Positions 1-5,809 are shown, numbered from the stretch's first letter. The stretch: 11,640 bases of DNA from SHLQ01 sp964196045 (GCA_964196045.1 CAXMRH010000264.1:1-11640), one strand, 5' to 3'. Made by a program: numbers and translations. The notes: generated by a model from the letters alone, not told the origin.

Positions 1-1318
1 TGACGCATCGTTGGAGCTCTGGGCGCGCGGCACGGGAAGGATCGAGACGAACTGTTGTGACGCCTTGCTCGATCTGGACCCGTCGTGGCCAGACCAGTTC
101 GATCTGGTCGTCGGGAACCCGCCGTTTCTTGGGCAGTTGTCGCAGGACACGACTCGCGCTGCCAGTCGTCGCGCTCGGCTACGCGCCAAGTACGACGAAG
201 TTGCGTCCGGCTACGTCGATGAGGCTGGGCTGTTCCTTCACCTTGCACTGTCGAGGAGCTCGTCGAGTGGTGTTGTCGCTCTGATTCTCCCTGAGTCACT
301 CCTTGCTGCTCGTGACTCGAAGCCGCTCCGAGAGGCATGTGAGCGGAGCGCAACGCTGAACGCTCTCTGGGTGGACGAGGGGCAATCGTTCGAGGCCGCC
401 GTCGACGTCGTGGCACCAATCTTCGTTCGAAGCTCACCGCTCGCGGCCGACATCTCGGTTGTCGTCGGAGATCGACCAAGCGCCCGAATGCCACGTCCGC
501 AAGCCGCGTCCTGGAGTGCTCTCCTCGCCAGCGCCCGCGGTGTCCCTCGACTCGACCTTGATGGCTCGATCGGCGTCGTGGCCGACAAAGCAACGGCTAC
601 GGCCGGGTTTCGTCAACACTTCTATGGCATCGCAACGGCTGTTCGAGACTCGTCGAGTGGGCCCCCGGACGGGAGCGGGAAACCCGAAGACATCATGCAA
701 CTCGTGACTTCTGGCGCGATCGATCCACTTCGACCTGGCTGGGGCCTTGACCGAGTCAAGTTCGCTGGCACCACCTGGCGTTCACCGGAGCTGCATCTTT
801 CGCAGATCGAGGATGAGTCTGTCCGTCTGTGGTTCACGAGTCGGCGTCAGCCGAAGCTATTGCTCGCGACGCAAACCAGAGTCCTCGAGGTCGTTGTCGA
901 TGAGACGGGATCGATGGCTCCGTCGGTCCCCGTGATCGCAGTGGAACCCTTCGAAGTAGACGACCTCTGGCTTCTTGCTGCAGTGTTCTCGTCTCCAGCA
1001 GCGAGTGCGTGGATGGCTGCTCGCGCCGCAGGAACGGGACTAAGTCAGAGCGCCATTCGCGTTCGGGCGAGCGAGCTTTCACAAATTCCTCTACCGATCG
1101 ACGAGACGTCGTGGCAACGCGGAGCGCGCGCCGCAGAAGCTGCGCAACAGGCTTCTCAAGTCGACGATGGAGCAGCGTACGCCGAGGCCATGGGTGGTCT
1201 GGCTCGGTCCATGTCTGCGGCATACGGTGGAGTGGACGACGCTGTGAATCGGTGGTGGTGGGATGGCCTTCGGATGCCCCCCACGTTCGCAGCAAGGCAT
1301 ACTGAAGGTTCGATCTAA
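1..1318 (+). CDS. N6-adenine DNA methyltransferase, 5'-truncated (Eco57I/type IIG-like)
   Basis: The reading frame is open from base 2 of the window, so the N-terminal part, including the usual SAM-binding motif I, lies outside it. About 40 residues in, the protein has 'FDLVVGNPPFLGQ', the motif IV (N-P-P-F) catalytic signature of N6-adenine DNA methyltransferases. A core follows that matches motifs V-VIII in style ('GLFLHLALSR', 'GVVALILPESLLAARDSKPLR'). The remaining ~250 residues should be the target-recognition part; they contain 'IRVRASELSQIPLP', which resembles the TaqI-type C-terminal region. The expected reaction is transfer of methyl from SAM to adenine in a DNA site. No restriction nuclease motif is visible in the part seen and no partner gene follows, so it may be an orphan methylase, but the upstream side is unknown. 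It ends 37 nt before metX. Family is confident; specificity and role are not. Confidence 0.85.
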   Translation, partial: DASLELWARGTGRIETNCCDALLDLDPSWPDQFDLVVGNPPFLGQLSQDTTRAASRRARLRAKYDEVASGYVDEAGLFLHLALSRSSSSGVVALILPESLLAARDSKPLREACERSATLNALWVDEGQSFEAAVDVVAPIFVRSSPLAADISVVVGDRPSARMPRPQAASWSALLASARGVPRLDLDGSIGVVADKATATAGFRQHFYGIATAVRDSSSGPPDGSGKPEDIMQLVTSGAIDPLRPGWGLDRVKFAGTTWRSPELHLSQIEDESVRLWFTSRRQPKLLLATQTRVLEVVVDETGSMAPSVPVIAVEPFEVDDLWLLAAVFSSPAASAWMAARAAGTGLSQSAIRVRASELSQIPLPIDETSWQRGARAAEAAQQASQVDDGAAYAEAMGGLARSMSAAYGGVDDAVNRWWWDGLRMPPTFAARHTEGSI

Positions 1319-1355
1319 ATTGATACCGGGCAGCAATGTCACTGGGAGTCCGTGC

Positions 1356-2564
1356 ATGTCGACGACAGAAGATGGCAACACCCCATCGCTCGGGTCGCGA
1401 CGCGGTTGGCCAGAGATGTTCCCGGTCACCGGAGCATGGCGCGAGGGTGATGACCCAGGTCAACGCAAGTTCCAAACTCTGCGACGTCCGTTGGCGCTCG
1501 AGGGCGGGGGCGTTCTCCAAGAGGTGACGATCGCCTATGAGACCTGGGGAACCCTCAACGAACGCGCGGACAACGCAATTCTGATCTGCCATGCGCTCAC
1601 TGGCGATGCTCACGTCACCGGAGGCGGAGGTGGCACCTACACGCCCGAGGGTTGGTGGTCCCGAATCGTGGGTCCGGGCACGGCCATCGACACCGATGAG
1701 TACTTCGTCGTGTGTGCCAATGTCCTCGGTGGTTGTCAGGGCACGACAGGGCCCGCGTCGATCGACCCTGCCAGCGGTAAGCCTTATGGGTCCACATTTC
1801 CGCAGGTCACCAACCGTGACATCGTGCGTAGCCAGGTCCGGCTGGCTGACGAGCTGGGCATCGAACAGTGGTTCAGCATCGTCGGTGGGTCGATGGGTGG
1901 AATGACCGTCCTCGAATGGGCGGCCATGTATCCCTCACGAGTTCGTTCGATTGCTCCAATCGCCACGACGCTTGCGGCGACGCCGCAACAGATCGGATGG
2001 TCTGCGGTCGGACGGCTGGCGATCGCAAACGACCCCTGGTTCAACAACGGCGACTACTACGAGCTGGAGCAGGGCCCAGGAAATGGTCTCGCCGTCGCTC
2101 GCGAGATCGCACTAATTCACTATCGAAGCGACGAGGAGTGGACTCAACGTTTCGGTCGTTCGCCGCTCGACCGTCTCGATCGATTCGACCCGTGGGGTCG
2201 ATTCCAGGTCGAGGCGTACCTCGACCATCACGGGAAGAAGTTTCCCTATCGTTTCGACGCGAACTCGTATGTCGTGTTGAACCGAGCCATGGATCTGCAC
2301 GACGTGGGCCGGGGTCGTGGTGGCGCTCGTGCTGCTCTGTCGAAATTCCACGGACCAACGATGACTGTCTCGGTCAGCTCAGACTTCTTGTACCCAGCGC
2401 ACCAGCAAGCGGAGCTTGCGTCATTGCTGAGCAGCGAGGGACGGTGGTGTGCGTATCACACCATCGAATCGGTGTTTGGGCACGACGGGTTCCTGGTTGA
2501 ACACGACAAACTTGCACCACTTCTCGAGGACTTCTTTGCGAAGGTTCACGTCGAGACCAGCTGA
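1356..2564 (+). CDS. metX: homoserine O-acyltransferase (MetX)
   Basis: MetX activates homoserine by acylation of its hydroxyl from an acyl-CoA (acetyl-CoA in most members), the first dedicated step to methionine, in the cytosol. The 402-residue protein has the alpha/beta-hydrolase layout of the family. 'CHALTGDAHVTG' lies near residues 79-89. The nucleophile elbow is 'GGSMGG' with Ser179. The catalytic acid is Asp343 in 'SSDFLYP' and the base is His376 in 'FGHDGFLVEH'. 'NRAMDLHDVGRGRGG' (309-323) is also typical. I chose ATG 1356 because GGGAG at 1344-1348 sits 7 nt upstream and the length then matches the family; the frame is open back to ATG 1263, but that would overlap the methylase. A TANNNT box (TAAATT, 1316-1321) overlaps the methylase stop and could be the promoter. 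The DNA glycosylase gene follows after 9 nt, so the two are probably co-transcribed. Acetyl versus succinyl donor cannot be settled by eye. Confidence 0.95.
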   Translation: MSTTEDGNTPSLGSRRGWPEMFPVTGAWREGDDPGQRKFQTLRRPLALEGGGVLQEVTIAYETWGTLNERADNAILICHALTGDAHVTGGGGGTYTPEGWWSRIVGPGTAIDTDEYFVVCANVLGGCQGTTGPASIDPASGKPYGSTFPQVTNRDIVRSQVRLADELGIEQWFSIVGGSMGGMTVLEWAAMYPSRVRSIAPIATTLAATPQQIGWSAVGRLAIANDPWFNNGDYYELEQGPGNGLAVAREIALIHYRSDEEWTQRFGRSPLDRLDRFDPWGRFQVEAYLDHHGKKFPYRFDANSYVVLNRAMDLHDVGRGRGGARAALSKFHGPTMTVSVSSDFLYPAHQQAELASLLSSEGRWCAYHTIESVFGHDGFLVEHDKLAPLLEDFFAKVHVETS

Positions 2565-2573
2565 GTTCGAGTC

Positions 2574-3362
2574 GTGCCAGAACTGATCGAAGTCGAACAG
2601 TATCGGCGTGCCCTTGACCCTCTGCTTGGGTCTTCGATTGAGACATTCGAGATCCTCCACCCGAATTTCGTACGCCCGAGCGGAACACCTGCCCAGGTCT
2701 TCGGTGTTGCGATAGGAGGCATCCTCCGATCGACGGACCGGATCGGCAAGCTTCTGGTGCTCCACATCGTGCAACCGAGGGAAGAATTCGAGGTCGGACT
2801 CCGTTTCGGCATGACGGGCCGGCTGCTCGTGGACGGGCTGAGTCCCATCGACAAACTCGAGTATGCATCTGGAAGAGACGAGCCGAGCTGGGATCGTCTG
2901 AGGATCGGCCTCGGTGGCTCGCTGGTCTCACTTCGAGACCAGCGTCGACTCGGATCGATCGAACTGGACCCAGATACGTCGCTTCTGGGTCCTGACGCAA
3001 CGGTCATTTCCGATTCGATCCTGATGGCCGCTGCTCATGCACGGACGAAATCGGTAAAAGGAGTCTTGCTCGACCAGGCGATCGTCGCTGGCCTTGGCAA
3101 TCTGCTGGTCGACGAATCGTTGTGGCGCGCTGGGATCGACCCGCGGCGAAGCATCGCCACCCTCGGCCCCCACGCGGCTGAAGCTCTGGCCATCGAGATC
3201 CGTTCGACCGTAGACGAGCTCGGCCGGCGTGGGGGGTCGCACACAGGAGACTCGTTTCCCCTTCGCTCGGCAGGTTCGGTTTGTTCGATATGCGGGGGAG
3301 CGATGCAGAACATTTCTGTCGCCGGCCGAACCACTTGGTGGTGTCCGGACCATCAGCGGTGA
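2574..3362 (+). CDS. Fpg/Nei-family DNA glycosylase, divergent
   Basis: This is a base-excision repair enzyme of the formamidopyrimidine-DNA glycosylase/endonuclease VIII family, which removes oxidised bases and cleaves the AP site. Visible parts are the N-terminal Pro2-Glu3 catalytic pair in 'MPELIEVEQYRRAL', the hairpin lysine Lys59 in 'DRIGKLL', 'RFGMTGRLL' (78-85), the helix-two-turn-helix at about 159-190 ('LLDQAIVAGLGNLLVDESLW'), and a C-terminal zinc finger at 237-260 with Arg252. Several consensus positions differ: PELPEVE is PELIEVE, GNIYxxE is GNLLVDE, DPRRFG is DQRRLG, and the last zinc ligand is His260 rather than Cys (C237, C240, C257, H260). Length (262) is near normal. The start is GTG 2574, which puts Pro next to the start Met as catalysis requires. 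There is no clear ribosome site, so translation is probably coupled to metX. MutM versus a Nei-like actinobacterial subgroup is open. Confidence 0.9.
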   Translation: MPELIEVEQYRRALDPLLGSSIETFEILHPNFVRPSGTPAQVFGVAIGGILRSTDRIGKLLVLHIVQPREEFEVGLRFGMTGRLLVDGLSPIDKLEYASGRDEPSWDRLRIGLGGSLVSLRDQRRLGSIELDPDTSLLGPDATVISDSILMAAAHARTKSVKGVLLDQAIVAGLGNLLVDESLWRAGIDPRRSIATLGPHAAEALAIEIRSTVDELGRRGGSHTGDSFPLRSAGSVCSICGGAMQNISVAGRTTWWCPDHQR

Positions 3363-3367
3363 CCGGG

Positions 3368-3373
3368 TACTGT
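3368..3373 (+). promoter_or_regulatory. -10 box (TACTGT) for a leaderless transcript
   Basis: TACTGT fits the TANNNT consensus and ends exactly 6 nt before the GTG start at 3380. The same spacing occurs before three other starts in this window, so transcription probably begins at or next to the start codon. No convincing -35 box is visible. Confidence 0.5.
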
Positions 3374-3379
3374 CTGTGA

Positions 3380-3667
3380 GTGATCTCGGGAGCTACACCT
3401 CGCTCTGCCTTGCGGCTTACGGTCTTCGCCGTGATCGTGGGCGTCGGTGTCCTGAGCTCGCTCGGCTCGGTGGCGGCGCAGGTCGACGAGGGTGAAACTC
3501 AGATCATAAATATTCGCGAAACCGATGGCCGTTTGGGTCCGCTGGTCTACACACTGATCGGACTCGGCTGTGTTTCATTGTTAGCGACCATTGGTTTTTG
3601 GTGGTTGACCCGACCACGTCGAGAGAACCGCCGGGCCGCCAACTCGTTCCGTCCGAACGACAACTAG
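3380..3667 (+). CDS. small membrane protein of unknown function
   Basis: I do not recognise this 95-residue protein. It has a basic start followed by a hydrophobic stretch (about residues 11-33, ending 'LGSVAAQ') that reads as a signal peptide or anchor. A short polar segment follows ('VDEGETQIINIRETDGRLG'). A second hydrophobic helix spans about 52-75 ('GPLVYTLIGLGCVSLLATIG'), ending in a very basic tail ('TRPRRENRR'). The expected topology is an outside polar loop of about 20-25 residues and a cytosolic basic C-terminus. The GTG start at 3380 is supported by a TANNNT box exactly 6 nt upstream. The gene begins 17 nt after the glycosylase. Its stop codon lies inside the first unit of a 13-nt tandem repeat that links it to the next gene. 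Confidence 0.7.
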   Translation: MISGATPRSALRLTVFAVIVGVGVLSSLGSVAAQVDEGETQIINIRETDGRLGPLVYTLIGLGCVSLLATIGFWWLTRPRRENRRAANSFRPNDN

Positions 3668-3694
3668 CAACGACAACCAGCAACGACAATTAGC
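3656..3694 (+). repeat. three tandem copies of a 13-nt unit
   Basis: Three contiguous units with consensus AACGACAAYYAGC lie at 3656-3668, 3669-3681 and 3682-3694. They differ only at the two YY positions (CT, CC, TT). The first unit contains the TAG stop of the small membrane protein. The array ends directly against the AAGGAG ribosome site (3695-3700) of the next gene, so it fills the whole 5' leader. Slippage duplication is the simplest origin. Confidence 0.9.
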
Positions 3695-3707
3695 AAGGAG
3701 AAGCACC

Positions 3708-3932
3708 GTGGATGGATTTGACCCAGACGAGATGATCGAGAGGTTCAAAGAACGCTCGGCCGCGGTGAAGAAGCGGAATCTTCCGCCCGTCGGGGGCGAC
3801 GAGCGAGCGCTGTTCATCGCTCAAGCACAAATAGATTTTCAGGACTTTGCGATCATCGGCGACGCGCAGTACGAGCTCGAGGATGGAGTTCTCACACTGC
3901 GGATCGATCTTCGCCCGGCGAGTGGGGACTGA
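3708..3932 (+). CDS. conserved-looking hypothetical protein, 74 aa
   Basis: I do not recognise a family. The 74-residue protein is acidic-basic mixed and soluble, with no signal peptide or membrane segment. It has an N-terminal helix-like region ('DEMIERFKERSAAVKKR') and a C-terminal beta-like part ('YELEDGVLTLRIDLRP'). It is probably real: an AAGGAG ribosome site at 3695-3700 stands 7 nt before the GTG start, and codon use matches its neighbours. An ATG at 3712 is in another frame. The 13-nt tandem array precedes it, and the tRNA-Gly promoter begins just past its stop. It may share a transcript with the small membrane protein. Confidence 0.7.
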   Translation: MDGFDPDEMIERFKERSAAVKKRNLPPVGGDERALFIAQAQIDFQDFAIIGDAQYELEDGVLTLRIDLRPASGD

Positions 3933-3942
3933 CAACTCGCCC

Positions 3943-3951
3943 TGGTACGAT
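3943..3951 (+). promoter_or_regulatory. extended -10 promoter of tRNA-Gly
   Basis: TACGAT at 3946-3951 is preceded by TGG at 3943-3945, a TGN extended -10 form. It ends 12 nt before the tRNA 5' end, so a start site near 3957-3959 fits. No good -35 hexamer stands at 16-18 nt; a CTGACA at 3929-3934 is too close. Confidence 0.45.
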
Positions 3952-3963
3952 TTGCAGCTGTTC

Positions 3964-4036
3964 GCGGACGTAGCTCAGTTGGTAGAGCATCACCTTGCCA
4001 AGGTGAGGGTCGCCAGTTCGAATCTGGTCATCCGCT
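3964..4036 (+). tRNA. tRNA-Gly (anticodon GCC)
   Basis: The full cloverleaf can be drawn. The acceptor strands are GCGGACG and CATCCGC, the D stem is GCTC/GAGC, the anticodon stem TCACC/GGTGA has loop TTGCCAA giving anticodon GCC, and the T stem GCCAG/CTGGT has loop TTCGAAT. The discriminator base is T, as in bacterial glycine tRNAs. The acceptor stem has a C6-A67 mismatch. CCA is not encoded (CAG follows), so the tail must be added after transcription. Confidence 0.95.
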
Positions 4037-4044
4037 CAGGGTTC

Positions 4045-4089
4045 ATGCGGGTTGTCTTCTTTCGGAGGGCAGCCCGCATCTCTCGTTTT
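4045..4089 (+). terminator. probable terminator after tRNA-Gly
   Basis: A 12-bp stem with three G-U pairs forms between 4045-4056 and 4068-4079, with an 11-nt loop. CTCTCG and then a short TTTT at 4086-4089 follow. It sits 9 nt past the tRNA and fits an intrinsic terminator, although the T run is short and offset. Confidence 0.55.
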
Positions 4090-4225
4090 CGCGCGCTACG
4101 TGGTCCTCCGTGACGAAGAGATGACGGATTGATGTCGAACACCGGGGGGCGCGAAGACATTTGGCTCTACAAACCCTACGGTTCGTCCCCAAGTGGGAAC
4201 GGGTCGATCTATCGTCTCGTTCTCC

Positions 4226-4283
4226 GTCGCACGAGCGTGTGCGCCCGAAGCGCGGAGGGGCCTTCGGACGCACACGCTGCGAC
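4226..4283. other. long imperfect hairpin in the 4037-4330 gene-free stretch
   Basis: The outer arm GTCGC/GCGAC (4226-4230 with 4279-4283) stacks, after a 3-nt bulge, on a 10-bp arm AGCGTGTGCG/CGCACACGCT (4234-4243 with 4269-4278). Beyond a C-A mismatch, CCGAAG/CTTCGG (4245-4250 with 4262-4267) continues the stem. The total is 21 pairs with an 11-nt loop. There is no T tract on either side. It lies just upstream of the tRNA-Cys promoter. It could be a terminator, a structured small RNA or a protein site. The rest of 4090-4225 shows no gene that I can support. Confidence 0.55.
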
Positions 4284-4292
4284 ACACCTAGG

Positions 4293-4320
4293 TTGCACAT
4301 CGGTCACGTGGCGCTACTCT
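4293..4320 (+). promoter_or_regulatory. promoter of tRNA-Cys
   Basis: A TTGCAC -35 box (4293-4298) and a TACTCT -10 box (4315-4320) are 16 nt apart. The -10 ends 10 nt before the mature tRNA 5' end. This is the only one of the three tRNA promoters here with a recognisable -35. Confidence 0.5.
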
Positions 4321-4330
4321 GAGGAGCCGT

Positions 4331-4405
4331 GCGTCGGTGCCCGAGTGGCCCAAGGGAACGGCCTGCAAAGCCGTACAGCCGCGGGTTCAAATCCCGCCCG
4401 GCGCT
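4331..4405 (+). tRNA. tRNA-Cys (anticodon GCA)
   Basis: The acceptor strands GCGTCGG and CCGGCGC pair with one G-U. The D stem is CCC/GGG. The anticodon stem ACGGC/GCCGT has loop CTGCAAA, giving anticodon GCA. The T stem is GCGGG/CCCGC with loop TTCAAAT. The discriminator is T, the known identity base for cysteine. CCA is encoded at 4406-4408, unlike the Gly and Val genes nearby. Confidence 0.95.
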
Positions 4406-4472
4406 CCAAGTCGATAATTGCCGTCGTGGTTGAGAAACAGCGAGGAGCCAACATGGGAAGCAAGGAGACATC

Positions 4473-5522
4473 GTGAGCGACGTCTTCGAGGGTCCCGGCT
4501 ATTGGATGGCGTCGGACGGCAAGTGGTATGCGCCCGAACGACACCCCGATCCGAGCTATCAGGCTCGCTTCGTCGTGGACGAAGTGAGTGCCGCCGGCTC
4601 ACCCGACTCTGCCAATGTCGAGCAACAAGAACTCGAACAGATCGCTGCGGCAGCGGAGTTTCCTTCAGTGGAACTCGACGCCACCATCTCCAATACGCAG
4701 CCGTCTACGCCACTCTCGGACATTCATCGAACGGTGAGCGGGCCACCCGACGCGGTTCACGATTCGAACGACGCAGATGTCGAGCGCGATGAAGACGAGA
4801 TGGAAACAACTGTTTGGGCAGATGACGTTGTGGTTGACGGGGCCGAGGCCACGCCGTCGTTCTCGGTCGCCTCGCCGAAGATGAACCCAGCGCCAAAGCG
4901 CCCGGTATTCGACATAGCTCCCCCGGCGTCGGTCGTCGGCGCCCCACGTCGAAGCTCCACCGAGCCGGGCGAAAAGAGCCCGAACCGAGCCGAACTCGAA
5001 CTCGATGTGTCCACGGCGACACGTCGCAACGCCACCCTTTCTGCAGCGCCACTCACCGGAGCAGCCCTCGGTCCGGCGACAATGTCGACATCACTCGCCC
5101 TTGTCCCGACAGCAGCAACAAACGATGACCAATCGACCGCCATGTTCGATCGCATCGTCGCGGGCGTGATCTTCGCGGCTGGGGTGTCCATGATTGTGGG
5201 GACGTTCCTCGACTGGACGACCGGCTCACTGATCCAGACAGGCTGGGATCGCGGCGACGGCATCGCAACCGTCATTGCCGGCGTCGTCGGATCTGCGGCC
5301 GCCGGACCGATCTACGTCGGCTACCGCCACATCATCCCGAAGTCGATAGCGATCATCGGAGGGCTTATCGGGCTCGTGGTTATCGGTCTGACTGCGATCA
5401 GTGTTCTATTCGACAGTGAGTTGGCCGGGACCTCGATTGGTGTTGGATTTATTGTGGTCTTCGTTGGGGCGGCTGCGATGGCACTTGCCGGATTGGCAGA
5501 CCGCGGCGAAGTCCTGCAATAG
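4473..5522 (+). CDS. four-helix membrane protein with N-terminal DUF2510-like motif
   Basis: Function is unknown. The 349-residue protein begins with 'GPGYWMASDGKWYAPERHP' (about 8-26). This aromatic motif resembles DUF2510-type modules, which in actinobacteria are often placed at the cytosolic end of membrane proteins. Residues about 30-225 are polar, rich in A, S, T, P, D and E, and look disordered. Four hydrophobic helices follow at about 228-249, 263-284, 290-313 and 319-342, with a short cytosolic-type tail. The GTG start is supported by AAGGAG at 4462-4467, 5 nt upstream. It begins about 65 nt after tRNA-Cys and ends about 40 nt before tRNA-Val, so it may be read from the tRNA-Cys promoter. 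No enzyme motif is visible. The soluble head, linker and membrane-bundle plan suggests a scaffolding or sensing role, which is inference only. Confidence 0.8.
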   Translation: MSDVFEGPGYWMASDGKWYAPERHPDPSYQARFVVDEVSAAGSPDSANVEQQELEQIAAAAEFPSVELDATISNTQPSTPLSDIHRTVSGPPDAVHDSNDADVERDEDEMETTVWADDVVVDGAEATPSFSVASPKMNPAPKRPVFDIAPPASVVGAPRRSSTEPGEKSPNRAELELDVSTATRRNATLSAAPLTGAALGPATMSTSLALVPTAATNDDQSTAMFDRIVAGVIFAAGVSMIVGTFLDWTTGSLIQTGWDRGDGIATVIAGVVGSAAAGPIYVGYRHIIPKSIAIIGGLIGLVVIGLTAISVLFDSELAGTSIGVGFIVVFVGAAAMALAGLADRGEVLQ

Positions 5523-5543
5523 GGACGCATCTTCACACGCCCC

Positions 5544-5552
5544 TGCTAACCT
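5544..5552 (+). promoter_or_regulatory. extended -10 promoter of tRNA-Val
   Basis: TAACCT at 5547-5552 is preceded by TGC at 5544-5546 (TGN form). It ends 11 nt before the tRNA, matching the 10-12 nt seen for the Gly and Cys tRNAs. The -35 region is weak. Confidence 0.45.
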
Positions 5553-5563
5553 GATCGACCTTC

Positions 5564-5637
5564 GGGCCGTTAACTCAGTTGGCTAGAGTGCCACCTCGAC
5601 ATGGTGGAAGTCACAGGTTCAAGTCCTGTACGGCCCA
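5564..5637 (+). tRNA. tRNA-Val (anticodon GAC) with unusual C33
   Basis: The acceptor strands GGGCCGT/ACGGCCC pair perfectly. The D stem is ACTC/GAGT. The anticodon stem CCACC/GGTGG has loop TCGACAT, giving anticodon GAC (valine). The T stem is ACAGG/CCTGT with loop TTCAAGT. The discriminator is A, as expected for valine. Position 33, nearly always U, is C here. CCA is not encoded (CGA follows). The 3' acceptor strand is also the first part of a perfect 23-bp inverted repeat. Confidence 0.93.
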
Positions 5638-5678
5638 CGAATTACTTGCAACGTAGTTGCAAGTAATTCGTGGGCCGT
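5630..5678. repeat. perfect 23-bp inverted repeat overlapping the tRNA-Val 3' end
   Basis: The left arm 5630-5652 and the right arm 5656-5678 are exact reverse complements with a 3-nt GTA loop. The first 8 bases of the left arm are the tRNA 3' acceptor strand plus discriminator. The right arm therefore ends in a copy of the tRNA 5' acceptor strand (GGGCCGT). No T tract follows. It may end transcription, guide 3' processing, or be a recombination scar. Confidence 0.9.
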
Positions 5679-5722
5679 TAGCGCTGCATGTTCGCCTCCG
5701 GCGGCCGTTGCACGCAGCTGGC

Positions 5723-5809
5723 CTGGAGCGACGCTTCGCTTGCTCCCGGCAGGGTTGGCTGACGTGGACTGGGTTGCGCGGCTGGAGCTCGCTTCGCTTG
5801 CTCCTGGCC
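5723..5809. repeat. two copies of a 27-28-nt quasi-palindrome
   Basis: Copies at 5723-5750 and 5782-5809 share CTGGAGC, then CGCTTCGCTTGCTCC, differing by one indel and a few substitutions. In each, GGAGC and GCTCC can pair to form a small hairpin. They lie in the 190-nt gap between tRNA-Val and the oxidoreductase gene, which holds no gene that I can support. They look like members of an intergenic repeat family. Confidence 0.7.

Noticed and set aside
834..1613. 259-codon open frame on the minus strand
   Set aside because: It spans the end of the methylase and the start of metX, both well supported on the plus strand. The protein is Arg/Ser-rich with no recognisable motif, as expected of a shadow frame in GC-rich DNA.
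2374..3000. 208-codon minus-strand frame
   Set aside because: It overlaps metX and the glycosylase gene antisense and has no motif or start signal.
3656..3694. CRISPR-like repeat
   Set aside because: The 13-nt units are contiguous with no spacers, so they are a simple tandem repeat.
4226..4283. Small SRP RNA (4.5S)
   Set aside because: The conserved GGAA tetraloop region and asymmetric-loop sequence of bacterial SRP RNA are absent.
4129..4476. 115-codon plus-strand frame between the tRNAs
   Set aside because: It runs straight through tRNA-Cys and the strong hairpin, and its product has no protein-like pattern.
5630..5678. Phage or island attachment site at the tRNA-Val 3' end
   Set aside because: There is no integrase gene and no direct repeat of the tRNA 3' end elsewhere in the window; the structure is an inverted, not a direct, repeat.
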